Position numbers and translations under genes: made by a program | Notes under the pieces: generated by a model | The model's database searches: none | The model's input: the letters and a program-made list of their open reading frames with translations, nothing else | Told to the model about the DNA's origin: nothing | In this document: piece by piece, positions 6,718 to 13,348 of the stretch | How the letters are laid out: the number at the start of each line of letters is the position of its first letter | How positions within the stretch are numbered: the stretch's first letter is position 1 | Source: Candidatus Pelagibacter sp. | GTDB taxonomy: Bacteria; Pseudomonadota; Alphaproteobacteria; Pelagibacterales; Pelagibacteraceae | Assembly (NCBI GenBank): GCA_028226535.1 | Contig: JAOJEG010000015.1 | Coordinates: 1-15,385, forward strand | Direction of reading: 5' to 3' | Length of the DNA stretch: 15,385 bases

Positions 6718-8238
6718 CTACTTTAAGAAATATTGAATAGATTTTAATAAAAATTCTTTGTTAACATATTTAGAATTACCCATGCTTTCCACAGAACTTG
6801 CGGCAGCTAAGGATGCTACAAACATGCTTAATTCGGGGTCTAATTTATTATAATCACAGATTGAAAAAATTGATAAAAAGGCATCTCCAGCACCTACTTT
6901 ATCTATTATTTTATTAGAGAAAGCAGGGCAATTAATAAAAGAATTTTTTTTCTTATTAAAATATATCGCACCATTAGCACCTCTTGTTACAACAATACTT
7001 TTTAGATTTGTTAAAGCAGAATACTTTTTCATTAAAAGTTTAATATCTGATTTTTTATCTTTATACTCGTGCCTCAACTCACTCTCGTTTACAATCAAAG
7101 TATTAAAATTATTGTAGTTTTTAAATGAATGATATCCAATATTTGATGCATTCAGTTGAGCATTCAAATAAATATGGTTATATTTTTTGCATATTTTTTT
7201 TACAATAGATGGGTTTAAAAAGCCATGACCATAATCGGACAAGATTATTAAATCATTTTTTTTAAATTTTTTATTAAATAAAATTTTCTTTAGTTTTTCA
7301 TTTTCTAAATTAGATAAATCTCTATCATTAATAGAATAAACTCCAAGTAATTTTTGATTTGTTAATTTATCTACAATTCTTTTTTTTATTATTGTTGGGG
7401 AATTCTTTTTTGTTATAAAATTTAATTTTATTTTTTTTCCAATTTTGTTTTTAATAAATTCAAACAAAGATGGTTTTTCTCCTAATATAGTTATAACATT
7501 TACAGGTTTAGAAAAGCCCTCTAAATGCTTTGCTATTGCTATTATCCCACCCAAATACTTTTCATTATAGAGATCCTTTATAACCAAATGGGGTTCCTTA
7601 CCAGATTTACCTATAGACTCACTGAATATATAGTCATCTATTATAGTTTCTCCAATTGTAATGACTTTATTTTTAGAAAATTTTTCAACAATATTTTTTA
7701 TATCTGTATATGAATATTTTTTTGTTATTTTTTGCTTATAATATTGTTGTTCAGGATTGAAAACTGTAAAAAAATTATTTAATAAATTACTAGAGCTGTT
7801 TACTTCATCAGAAGTATAAACAATTTTACCTTTAAATTTTTCAACTAATTTTTTTTCTTTAAAAATATTTTTTGTTACATCTTTCTTATTATTTTTATAA
7901 TCTGGTCCTTTAACATAGAAAGATGGTTTAAATTTTTCAATTACATTTTCAGCAGTTAAATTATTATTTAAATAAACATAATCGACTATTTCTAAAGATT
8001 GTACCATTTTTAACCTTTTTTTTTCATCGAAATAGGGTCTTCCAGGTCCCTTGTTTACAAATTTGTCCGATGTAATTGATACAATTAAAATTTCTCCTAA
8101 TTTTTTGGCTGACTCAAAATAATTTAAATGTCCGGTGTGCAATAAATCAAAAACTCCATGACAAAGAACAATCTTTTTGTTTTTTAACTTATTTTTGATT
8201 GAAATAAAATTTGACAGGTTTATTTGTTTGTTCCTCAT
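6718..8238 (-). CDS. Nucleotidyltransferase-PfkB sugar kinase fusion (HldE-like, reversed domain order)
   Basis: This 506-residue protein has two domains. Residues about 20-160 form a cytidylyltransferase-like domain with HGVFDLLHTGH (27-37, the HxGH nucleotide motif H34-H37), GPGRPYFDEKKR (64-75), VKGPDY (109-114) and SSSNLLN (148-154). Residues about 185-506 form a PfkB/ribokinase-type kinase with LGGIIAIAKHL (229-239) and the catalytic DKVGAGDAF (446-454, D452 as base). E. coli HldE has the kinase first and the nucleotidyltransferase second, so the order here is swapped. The predicted work is phosphorylation at C1 of a heptose-7-phosphate-like sugar, then NDP activation. The nucleotide (ADP, GDP or CDP) is unknown. 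Gaps to neighbours are 7 bp (epimerase) and 3 bp (dehydrogenase). The usual GD of the first kinase motif is GE here (196-197). Confidence 0.9.
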   Translation of the reverse strand: MRNKQINLSNFISIKNKLKNKKIVLCHGVFDLLHTGHLNYFESAKKLGEILIVSITSDKFVNKGPGRPYFDEKKRLKMVQSLEIVDYVYLNNNLTAENVIEKFKPSFYVKGPDYKNNKKDVTKNIFKEKKLVEKFKGKIVYTSDEVNSSSNLLNNFFTVFNPEQQYYKQKITKKYSYTDIKNIVEKFSKNKVITIGETIIDDYIFSESIGKSGKEPHLVIKDLYNEKYLGGIIAIAKHLEGFSKPVNVITILGEKPSLFEFIKNKIGKKIKLNFITKKNSPTIIKKRIVDKLTNQKLLGVYSINDRDLSNLENEKLKKILFNKKFKKNDLIILSDYGHGFLNPSIVKKICKKYNHIYLNAQLNASNIGYHSFKNYNNFNTLIVNESELRHEYKDKKSDIKLLMKKYSALTNLKSIVVTRGANGAIYFNKKKNSFINCPAFSNKIIDKVGAGDAFLSIFSICDYNKLDPELSMFVASLAAASSVESMGNSKYVNKEFLLKSIQYFLK

Positions 8239-8245
8239 ATTTTTA

Positions 8246-9238
8246 TTATTTTAAATATTTAAACCAATTTTTTGTCTCTTTTTTAATATTAGATTTAGTC
8301 CAAAGTGGTGCTTCTCTCCAATACTCTATATTTTTTAACAATTCTTTTATACCTTCCCCAAATTTTATTTTAGGAGACCAATTCAATATTTTCCTTGCAC
8401 GTAATATTTTTGCATGAGTTATCGAGGGTTCTCCAGGTCTTTTCGGGATATTTATATATTTTTTACTCAACAACTTTACTAAATCAATTATTCTTATAGG
8501 TTTTGAAGAGCCAATATTCAAAACTATATTTTTTTTATTTTTTAAATACATTGATTTTATTAATGCTGTCACAACATCTCTTACATCAATAAAATCTCTT
8601 TTTTGCTTTCCATCACCTACAACTGTTAAATTTTTATTTGATAATTTTTGTTTCAAAAATACGCCCATCACTGCTCCATAAGAACCTGTTGTTCTTGAGC
8701 GTGTTCCAAAAACATTAAACAACCTCAAGGATACATAGTCAATTTTATATACTCTCGCCCAATGTTGAATTGTTAATTCTCCTATATATTTTGAAAAAGC
8801 ATAAGGATACCTGGTATCAACTTTATCAAATTCATCAGTTGGATATTTTTTTGGTATTCCAAAGCAAGATGATGATGCTGTATAAATTATTTTTTTTACT
8901 TTATTATATCGCATTGCCTCCAGAATATTAATCGTACCCATAATATTTGTTTTACAATACGGTTTTGGGTTGTCTATTGATGGAACTATGTCTGCTATTG
9001 CAGCTAAATGAAATACACAATCAATATTTTTGAAATTAATATTATTTTTTTTAATCTTGTTGATATCTTTTTTTACAACTTTTAGTTTTTTATTTTTTAA
9101 TAAATGAATTATATTTTTTTTTGAACCATCTTCAAAAAAATCAATTAGTACAACTTTTTTAATGTTTTTTTTTTTTAAAAGTTGTTCAACTAAATGACTT
9201 CCAATAAAACCCGCACCACCGGTTACTAGAACTCTCAT
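8246..9238 (-). CDS. NAD-dependent sugar epimerase/dehydratase (extended SDR)
   Basis: This 330-residue extended short-chain dehydrogenase has the NAD-binding TGGAGFIGSH at 6-15, HLAA at 77-80, the catalytic Ser region TASSSCFG at 120-127, and Y146-x3-K150 in YPYAFSKYIGE. The RDFIDVRDV segment in the C-terminal half is typical of UDP-glucose 4-epimerase and related enzymes acting on NDP-sugars. The tail (YWREAPLWTKSNIKKETK, then WFKYL) seems peculiar to a subgroup. It would epimerise or otherwise modify the NDP-sugar made by the kinase/nucleotidyltransferase fusion encoded 7 bp downstream. The start overlaps the stop of the upstream SIS gene by 4 nt (ATGA), so expression is coupled. 4-epimerase, C6''-type heptose epimerase or dehydratase cannot be separated from the sequence alone. 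Confidence 0.9.
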   Translation of the reverse strand: MRVLVTGGAGFIGSHLVEQLLKKKNIKKVVLIDFFEDGSKKNIIHLLKNKKLKVVKKDINKIKKNNINFKNIDCVFHLAAIADIVPSIDNPKPYCKTNIMGTINILEAMRYNKVKKIIYTASSSCFGIPKKYPTDEFDKVDTRYPYAFSKYIGELTIQHWARVYKIDYVSLRLFNVFGTRSRTTGSYGAVMGVFLKQKLSNKNLTVVGDGKQKRDFIDVRDVVTALIKSMYLKNKKNIVLNIGSSKPIRIIDLVKLLSKKYINIPKRPGEPSITHAKILRARKILNWSPKIKFGEGIKELLKNIEYWREAPLWTKSNIKKETKNWFKYLK

Positions 9239-9780
9239 AGCAAGCTTTTTAAAATTATATGTCCAACAACTAATTGAAAATCCTCAGAAATTTGCATGTC
9301 ATTTATTTTAAGATGAATAGTATTTTTTAGAAGCTTTTTACACTTTCCTCCATCAAATCCTAAAATAGCAAAAATATCCATTTTCTTTTTTTTAGCAATT
9401 TTGATTGCCTCTATCAAATTTTCTGAATTTCCACTCCCAGATAAAAGAAGAAGTAAATCATTCTGGGTTGCTTTATTTTCTAATTGTTTTGAAAAAATAT
9501 ACTTATAACCAAGATCATTTGATATACATGTTACAATAGCATTATTTGCAGTGAGAGCTTCAACATTTATCATTTTTTTTTTTGACGATTTTGTAAATAT
9601 AAAATCATTTGCAATGTGAATTGCATTTGCAGCACTTCCGCCGTTACCACAAATAAACAATCTTTTGTTATTCTTTCTAAGTTTGTGAATATGTTTAATA
9701 AGAAGATTTATATTTTCTACAGGTGCAGTTTTTAATGTATTGTTAAGTTTAACTAAATAGTTTTGAGCAATATGTTTCAT
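9235..9780 (-). CDS. Divergent GmhA-like SIS-domain protein
   Basis: This 181-residue single SIS-domain protein resembles phosphoheptose isomerase but is clearly a diverged paralog of the one at 10224-10805. It keeps the phosphosugar-binding loop CGNGGSAANA (44-53), LSGSGNSENL (113-122) and the helix ending in VVGHIIL with H174 at the place of GmhA's catalytic His. The catalytic Glu of GmhA (E65 in E. coli, in 'AEE') is replaced by Asp59 in IANDF, and the 'RIQE' signature before the His helix is replaced by MQISEDFQ. It therefore binds a sugar phosphate but may isomerise a different ketose, or act together with the canonical enzyme. It is translationally coupled to the epimerase gene (4-nt overlap) and sits 10 bp after the HAD gene. 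Confidence 0.85.
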   Translation of the reverse strand: MKHIAQNYLVKLNNTLKTAPVENINLLIKHIHKLRKNNKRLFICGNGGSAANAIHIANDFIFTKSSKKKMINVEALTANNAIVTCISNDLGYKYIFSKQLENKATQNDLLLLLSGSGNSENLIEAIKIAKKKKMDIFAILGFDGGKCKKLLKNTIHLKINDMQISEDFQLVVGHIILKSLL

Positions 9781-9790
9781 AAAGTTTATA

Positions 9791-10159
9791 TTAACTTTTT
9801 ATATAATTTAATTTAAGTTTTTTATACAATTGTTCTGGCCAATTTTTCTTAAAACTTAAATTTTTATCATCTATAAATAAATCGTATGTGGGCTTGCCCA
9901 TAATTAATTTATCATAAGATAAACCCCATTTTTTTAGTTGATTTGAGGTCAATTTAAAACCTTTTTTATGAGCTTTTATGGGATCATCTTTTGATCGCCC
10001 CATAAATCTAGCTGTAAAAATTTTAATCATATAACCTTTTTTTTTTAAATTATTTATGGCTGTTATGTTTTTTTTAATTGGACGACTGTTCTTGTAAACA
10101 TTGCCATTAGTTTGACAAATAACACCATCTAAATCAAAACAAAGAGTTTTTTTTCTCAT
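9791..10159 (-). CDS. Small HAD-family phosphatase (capsule type, EcbF/BcbF-like)
   Basis: This 122-residue HAD protein has all four motifs and little else. Motif I is FDLDGVI (8-14) with nucleophile D9 and acid D11. Motif II is FTAR with T49. Motif III is K89 in MGKP. Motif IV is D97-D98 in FIDDK. It lacks a cap domain and the zinc-binding Cys cluster of GmhB, and its length fits the short capsule-biosynthesis phosphatases (EcbF/BcbF group). Given SIS isomerases on both sides and a kinase fusion in the operon, the likely task is removal of the distal phosphate from a sugar 1,n-bisphosphate, the step GmhB performs in heptose synthesis (inference). A 64-bp gap precedes its ATG at 10157-10159, the largest gap inside the operon apart from that before the NeuB-like gene. 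Confidence 0.85.
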   Translation of the reverse strand: MRKKTLCFDLDGVICQTNGNVYKNSRPIKKNITAINNLKKKGYMIKIFTARFMGRSKDDPIKAHKKGFKLTSNQLKKWGLSYDKLIMGKPTYDLFIDDKNLSFKKNWPEQLYKKLKLNYIKS

Positions 10160-10223
10160 ATAATATTTGATAATACTAGTTATTGATTTAATATATAGGT
10201 TTTTTTAAAGTTAAAATGAAAGC
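10160..10223 (-). promoter_or_regulatory. Possible internal promoter region ahead of the HAD gene
   Basis: This 64-bp gap is unusual within a run of genes otherwise spaced 0-10 bp. Read on the minus strand it holds TATTAT- and TATATT-like -10 candidates but no good -35 and no hairpin with a T-tract. It may carry a weak internal promoter or be a relic of module joining. Confidence 0.2.
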
Positions 10224-10805
10224 TTATTTTTTTAGCAATAAATTCTCTACTTGCTCTAAAATAAAATGACCAATAAAAATATGACATTCTTGTATTCTTG
10301 CGGTAACTGAACTTGGCATAATTAATTTATGATTACAAAGTTTGAGACATTTGCCTCCACTACCACCTAATAAACCAATTGTTTCAATTTTTTTTTTATT
10401 GGCAACTTTTAATACATTATAAATATTTTTTGAATTACCTGATGTTGAAATTACAAAAAGTATATCTTTTGGACTTACAATAGCTTCGAAAGGCCTTACA
10501 AATATTTCGTCAAAACTATAATCATTTCCGCAAGCGGTTAAGGTTGATGTATCTTGCGCAAGGGTTAAGGCGGGTATTGGGGATCGATTAACTTTTGGTC
10601 TTAATCTTACTAGAAACTCAGCAGCTAAATGTTGTGCGTCTGCCGCTGACCCACCATTTCCACAGAATAAAATTTTTCCACCTTTTTTTAATGAATTAAA
10701 AATTCTTTTTATTGCTCGATCAACATCATCGTAGATATCAATTAACTTCATGTGACTATTAATATTTTCTGATAACTGAATTTTAAAATTTTCTTTTAAT
10801 TCCAT
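10224..10805 (-). CDS. gmhA: Phosphoheptose isomerase (sedoheptulose 7-phosphate isomerase)
   Basis: This 193-residue protein matches the length and signature of GmhA, which converts sedoheptulose 7-phosphate to glycero-manno-heptose 7-phosphate in the cytoplasm. Visible are CGNGGSAADAQHLAAEF (48-64) with E63 at the position of the catalytic Glu, LTACGNDYSF (89-98), ISTSGNSKN (119-127) for phosphate binding, and TARIQECHIFIGH (168-180) with H180 matching the catalytic His of E. coli GmhA. It is 8 bp downstream of the NeuB-like gene and starts the run of heptose-type enzymes. The substrate could be a related ketose phosphate if the pathway is modified. Confidence 0.9.
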   Translation of the reverse strand: MELKENFKIQLSENINSHMKLIDIYDDVDRAIKRIFNSLKKGGKILFCGNGGSAADAQHLAAEFLVRLRPKVNRSPIPALTLAQDTSTLTACGNDYSFDEIFVRPFEAIVSPKDILFVISTSGNSKNIYNVLKVANKKKIETIGLLGGSGGKCLKLCNHKLIMPSSVTARIQECHIFIGHFILEQVENLLLKK

Positions 10806-10813
10806 TTAAAAGT

Positions 10814-11656
10814 TTATTTTATATGAGCTCTTAATTTTTTTGCTATTAATTTTTCTTCATCAGTAATATGTCCTATTCTAGGCTCTCCTAGAGCGATAGA
10901 CATTTTTTTTAAACTTTCAGTTAAACTTTTCATTCCAGATAACTCGAGTGAAGCTGATTGATCTGAGCCATACATCGTTCTGTCTAAAGTAATGTGTCGC
11001 TCTAAAGATGAAATACCAAGCATTGATGCAGCTAAAGATACCGATACACCATTTTCATGACCACTATACCCTACGTTACAACCAAACATTTTTTTTAAAG
11101 CACTTATTGTAAGTAAGTTGGCATCTTCAGGTCTCATTGGGTAAGTTGAAACACAATGCATGAGTTCAAACGGGCAATTGTAATCTTTAAATATATTGAT
11201 TGCATTTTTAATATCTTCCAAAGTCGACATGCCTGTAGAGATAAAAGTATGCTTCTTTTCCTTAGCCACACCAGATAAAAAATTTTTATCTGTAATCATA
11301 GCTGAAGCAATTTTATTAAATTTTAAGTTAAATTTACTTAGAAATTCTAAACTTTCCAAATCCCATGCAGAAGCAAACCAGTCAATATTTTTTAACTTAC
11401 AATATTCATCAATGATTTTATATTCATCTTCTGAAAACTCTAAACCTTGTTTTTGTTCTCTATTAGTTGTTCCCCAAGGACTTTCTCTTTTTGCATCTAA
11501 AGCTTCTTTTGAATAAACTTTGTCTAATGTTCTTTTTTGAAATTTTACCGCATCAAAGTTAGAATCTTTAGCATTATCAATTAACTTCTTAGCAATCTCA
11601 ATATCACCATTATGGTTGATCCCAATTTCTGCAATTAAATAAATATTATTAATCAT
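10814..11656 (-). CDS. NeuB-family sialic/nonulosonic acid synthase without SAF domain
   Basis: This 280-residue protein matches the TIM-barrel of N-acetylneuraminate synthase-type enzymes, which condense phosphoenolpyruvate with an amino-sugar. Visible are IAEIGINHNGD (8-18; E10, N14), AVKFQKRT (36-43), STGMSTLEDI (140-149) and MHCVSTYP (166-173). The metal ligands are H200 in GYSGHE and H221 in ERHITLD, with the 21-residue spacing of the family (H215/H236 in the meningococcal enzyme). The protein ends near residue 280 with a helix, whereas most NeuB proteins are about 340-350 residues and carry a C-terminal SAF (antifreeze-like) domain. The next gene begins 8 bp after the stop, so there is no leftover SAF coding sequence. 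The SDR upstream may belong to the same branch. The exact sugar is unknown. Confidence 0.9.
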   Translation of the reverse strand: MINNIYLIAEIGINHNGDIEIAKKLIDNAKDSNFDAVKFQKRTLDKVYSKEALDAKRESPWGTTNREQKQGLEFSEDEYKIIDEYCKLKNIDWFASAWDLESLEFLSKFNLKFNKIASAMITDKNFLSGVAKEKKHTFISTGMSTLEDIKNAINIFKDYNCPFELMHCVSTYPMRPEDANLLTISALKKMFGCNVGYSGHENGVSVSLAASMLGISSLERHITLDRTMYGSDQSASLELSGMKSLTESLKKMSIALGEPRIGHITDEEKLIAKKLRAHIK

Positions 11657-11723
11657 ATAAAATCACCATAAACCATAATCCAAAATAGAAATCAAACAAG
11701 ATATTAGCTTTAGTAAGTAAAAA
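11657..11723 (-). promoter_or_regulatory. 67-bp gap upstream of the NeuB-like gene
   Basis: This is the largest spacing within the minus-strand block. Read on the minus strand it contains a short tandem TTATGGT-TTATGGT shortly before the ATG, and weak promoter-like hexamers. No hairpin terminator is seen. A GGTG lying about 9 nt before the ATG is the only Shine-Dalgarno-like element. Function is uncertain. Confidence 0.2.
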
Positions 11724-12533
11724 TTACCAAATGGATCTCCCACCATCCATTATTAAATTATGTCCATTCATATAACTAGAGTCTTTAGAGCAGAGAAATT
11801 TAATAGCTCCTTTGTATTCATTTGTTTTTGCCAGTCTTTTTATTGGGATTTGATTATTTATTTTTTTTAAAAAACTCTTATTCTGTCCTTGATCGACTGG
11901 ACCAGGTGAAAGACAATTACATCTAATATTACTTTCAGACCAATAGGTTGCTAAATATTTGGTCAAACCTACAATTCCATGTTTTATAACAGAATAGGTA
12001 ACTGGTTTAACAGGTTTAATTTTTTTATCTCTAATAGAATAAATTTTTTGATTTGGTGCGATAACTGATAATTCAGATCCAATATTTAAAATTATTCCAG
12101 GAATTTTTTTTTTATACATTTCATAACCAAAAAATCTTGAGCATAACATCGGGCCTGTCAATCCAACATCTAATTCTTTTTTCCACATTTTTAGTGAATA
12201 ATTTTCAATTCTAGTGGAGTTACTAAAGTTATTCTTGCTTTTAAATTTATGGTCAATTATTGCGTTATTAATTAGTGTATCAACAATAATTTTATTTTTA
12301 TTTAATTTTTTTATTAATCTTTTGATTGACTCCTCAGAAGTTACATCTAGATTTTCAACAAAGATATTAGGATTTTTAAACTTATTAAGTAATTTTTCTT
12401 TTAGATTTTTTAATGAAATTTTGTTTAAATCAGTAATTATCAAATTTTTACCTTGTTCGAGTAAGGCTTCGGCATGCATTTCCCCCAGAAGACCCCCTGC
12501 ACCAGTAATTAAGGAATATTTTTGAAATTTCAT
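11724..12533 (-). CDS. Short-chain dehydrogenase/reductase (SDR), possibly PtmA-like
   Basis: This 269-residue classical SDR has the cofactor motif TGAGGLLG (10-17), D35 in IITDLN at the end of the second strand (favouring NAD over NADP), NNA (89-91), S153 in NIGSELS, and Y180-x3-K184 in TYSVIK. It ends with the usual GHNLIMDGG. SDRs of this kind often sit beside NeuB-family synthases in flagellin or lipopolysaccharide nonulosonate loci; PtmA of Campylobacter is one named example, and the resemblance here is judged by eye. It heads the minus-strand operon from the divergent promoter at 12534-12589. A 67-bp gap separates it from the NeuB-like gene. An approximately 25-residue insert before the catalytic Tyr (159-179) is longer than usual and may shape the sugar site. 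Confidence 0.85.
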   Translation of the reverse strand: MKFQKYSLITGAGGLLGEMHAEALLEQGKNLIITDLNKISLKNLKEKLLNKFKNPNIFVENLDVTSEESIKRLIKKLNKNKIIVDTLINNAIIDHKFKSKNNFSNSTRIENYSLKMWKKELDVGLTGPMLCSRFFGYEMYKKKIPGIILNIGSELSVIAPNQKIYSIRDKKIKPVKPVTYSVIKHGIVGLTKYLATYWSESNIRCNCLSPGPVDQGQNKSFLKKINNQIPIKRLAKTNEYKGAIKFLCSKDSSYMNGHNLIMDGGRSIW

Positions 12534-12589
12534 TATTTCAATATAAACTTTGAATTTATTAAAACAATAATATAATTGTATTGTCCCAA
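12534..12589. promoter_or_regulatory. Divergent promoter region with consensus TATAAT
   Basis: This region separates the minus-strand operon (ATG at 12533) from the + strand operon. On the + strand a perfect -10 box TATAAT lies at 12571-12576, with a partial -35 TTGAAT at 12550-12555 (15-bp spacing). A transcript would start near 12583, which places the TTG at 12581 at or before the transcription start and favours ATG 12590 as the true start with a very short leader. On the minus strand TATATT (12545-12540) with TTGTTT (12567-12562, 16-bp spacing) is a candidate promoter whose transcript would begin nearly at the SDR start codon. The two promoters would overlap. Confidence 0.5.
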
Positions 12590-13348
12590 ATGAACGATTT
12601 TATAAAAAAAGTTGAAAGCTCTAAACAGAGCAAAAGTTATTTATCAGAAATATATTCAACTGAAAGAAGACCTATTACAGATTATCCACTTAAGTTAGTA
12701 AAACATTTAAAAGATAAGTATTTAGAAAATAAACAAACTAAAAATATTTCAGTCTTAGATATTGGATGTGGACGAGGAGATGTTTTGAAAGCTTTCAAAG
12801 AGATTGGATATGATGTTTACGGAATTGATCTTTCAAGGGAAGCTGTAGATTTATGCAAGCCAATTGAAGTACGTCAAATTAACATAGAAAAGGAGGAGGA
12901 TGAGAATAATTTTGAAAAAAAATTCGATATTATTTTTTCTAAATCATTAATTGAACATCTCTCACAACCTATAAAATTTTTTGAATATTGTAAAAAAATG
13001 CTAAAAGAAGATGGAACATTAATTGTTTTAACTCCAAGTTGGGTGCACCATAATTTTGGACCTTTCTACTTGGATTTTACCCACGTCACACCCTTTACAC
13101 TTCATTCATTGAGAGATATTGGAAAATTGTGTGGCTTTAAACACTCTAAAGTAGAATATTTTTATCAATTACCAGTAGTATGGAAATTCAGTTTTTTTAA
13201 ACAAATTTCTAAATTACTATCGTTCCTCAGAATTCCATATTTACCAATGTACGAGGGATTAACAAATATCAAATGGCCTACTGAAATTAATAAATATTTG
13301 AGACATTCCAATGAAGTAATGCTATTAGGCATTTATAAATTAAAATGA
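12590..13348 (+). CDS. SAM-dependent class I methyltransferase
   Basis: This 252-residue protein (counted from ATG 12590) has the class I Rossmann SAM-binding motif VLDIGCGRGD (55-64), an acidic second-strand end (D80 in YGIDLS), and motif IV-like IIFSKSLIEHL (114-124) followed by PIKFFEYCKKMLKEDGTLIVLTPS, as in the Methyltransf_11/23 groups. The C-terminal 100 residues (HHNFGPFYLDFTHVTPFT onward) are typical of methyltransferases in glycan loci, with a Tyr/His-rich acceptor side. Predicted product: a methylated sugar or glycan intermediate. An in-frame TTG at 12581 would add three residues (MSQ), but the TATAAT at 12571-12576 argues for ATG. The stop overlaps the next start by 4 nt (ATGA), so the two are co-translated. 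Confidence 0.85.
   Translation: MNDFIKKVESSKQSKSYLSEIYSTERRPITDYPLKLVKHLKDKYLENKQTKNISVLDIGCGRGDVLKAFKEIGYDVYGIDLSREAVDLCKPIEVRQINIEKEEDENNFEKKFDIIFSKSLIEHLSQPIKFFEYCKKMLKEDGTLIVLTPSWVHHNFGPFYLDFTHVTPFTLHSLRDIGKLCGFKHSKVEYFYQLPVVWKFSFFKQISKLLSFLRIPYLPMYEGLTNIKWPTEINKYLRHSNEVMLLGIYKLK

Noticed and set aside
7525..7713. + strand open frame opposite the kinase fusion
   Set aside because: It is antisense to the kinase domain, and its translation shows no family motif.
8211..8417. + strand open frame across the fusion/epimerase junction
   Set aside because: It overlaps the ends of two real genes on the other strand and has no independent support.
11196..11516. + strand open frame opposite the NeuB-like gene
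   Set aside because: It is antisense to conserved NeuB motifs and is best explained by codon bias of the real gene.
10814..11656. NeuB-like gene as a frameshifted or truncated pseudogene
   Set aside because: The next gene starts 8 bp after the stop and no SAF-like remnant is present, so the short form appears native.
12214..12525. + strand open frame opposite the SDR gene
   Set aside because: It is hydrophobic only because it is the complement of Lys/Asn-rich codons; the SDR frame has full motifs.
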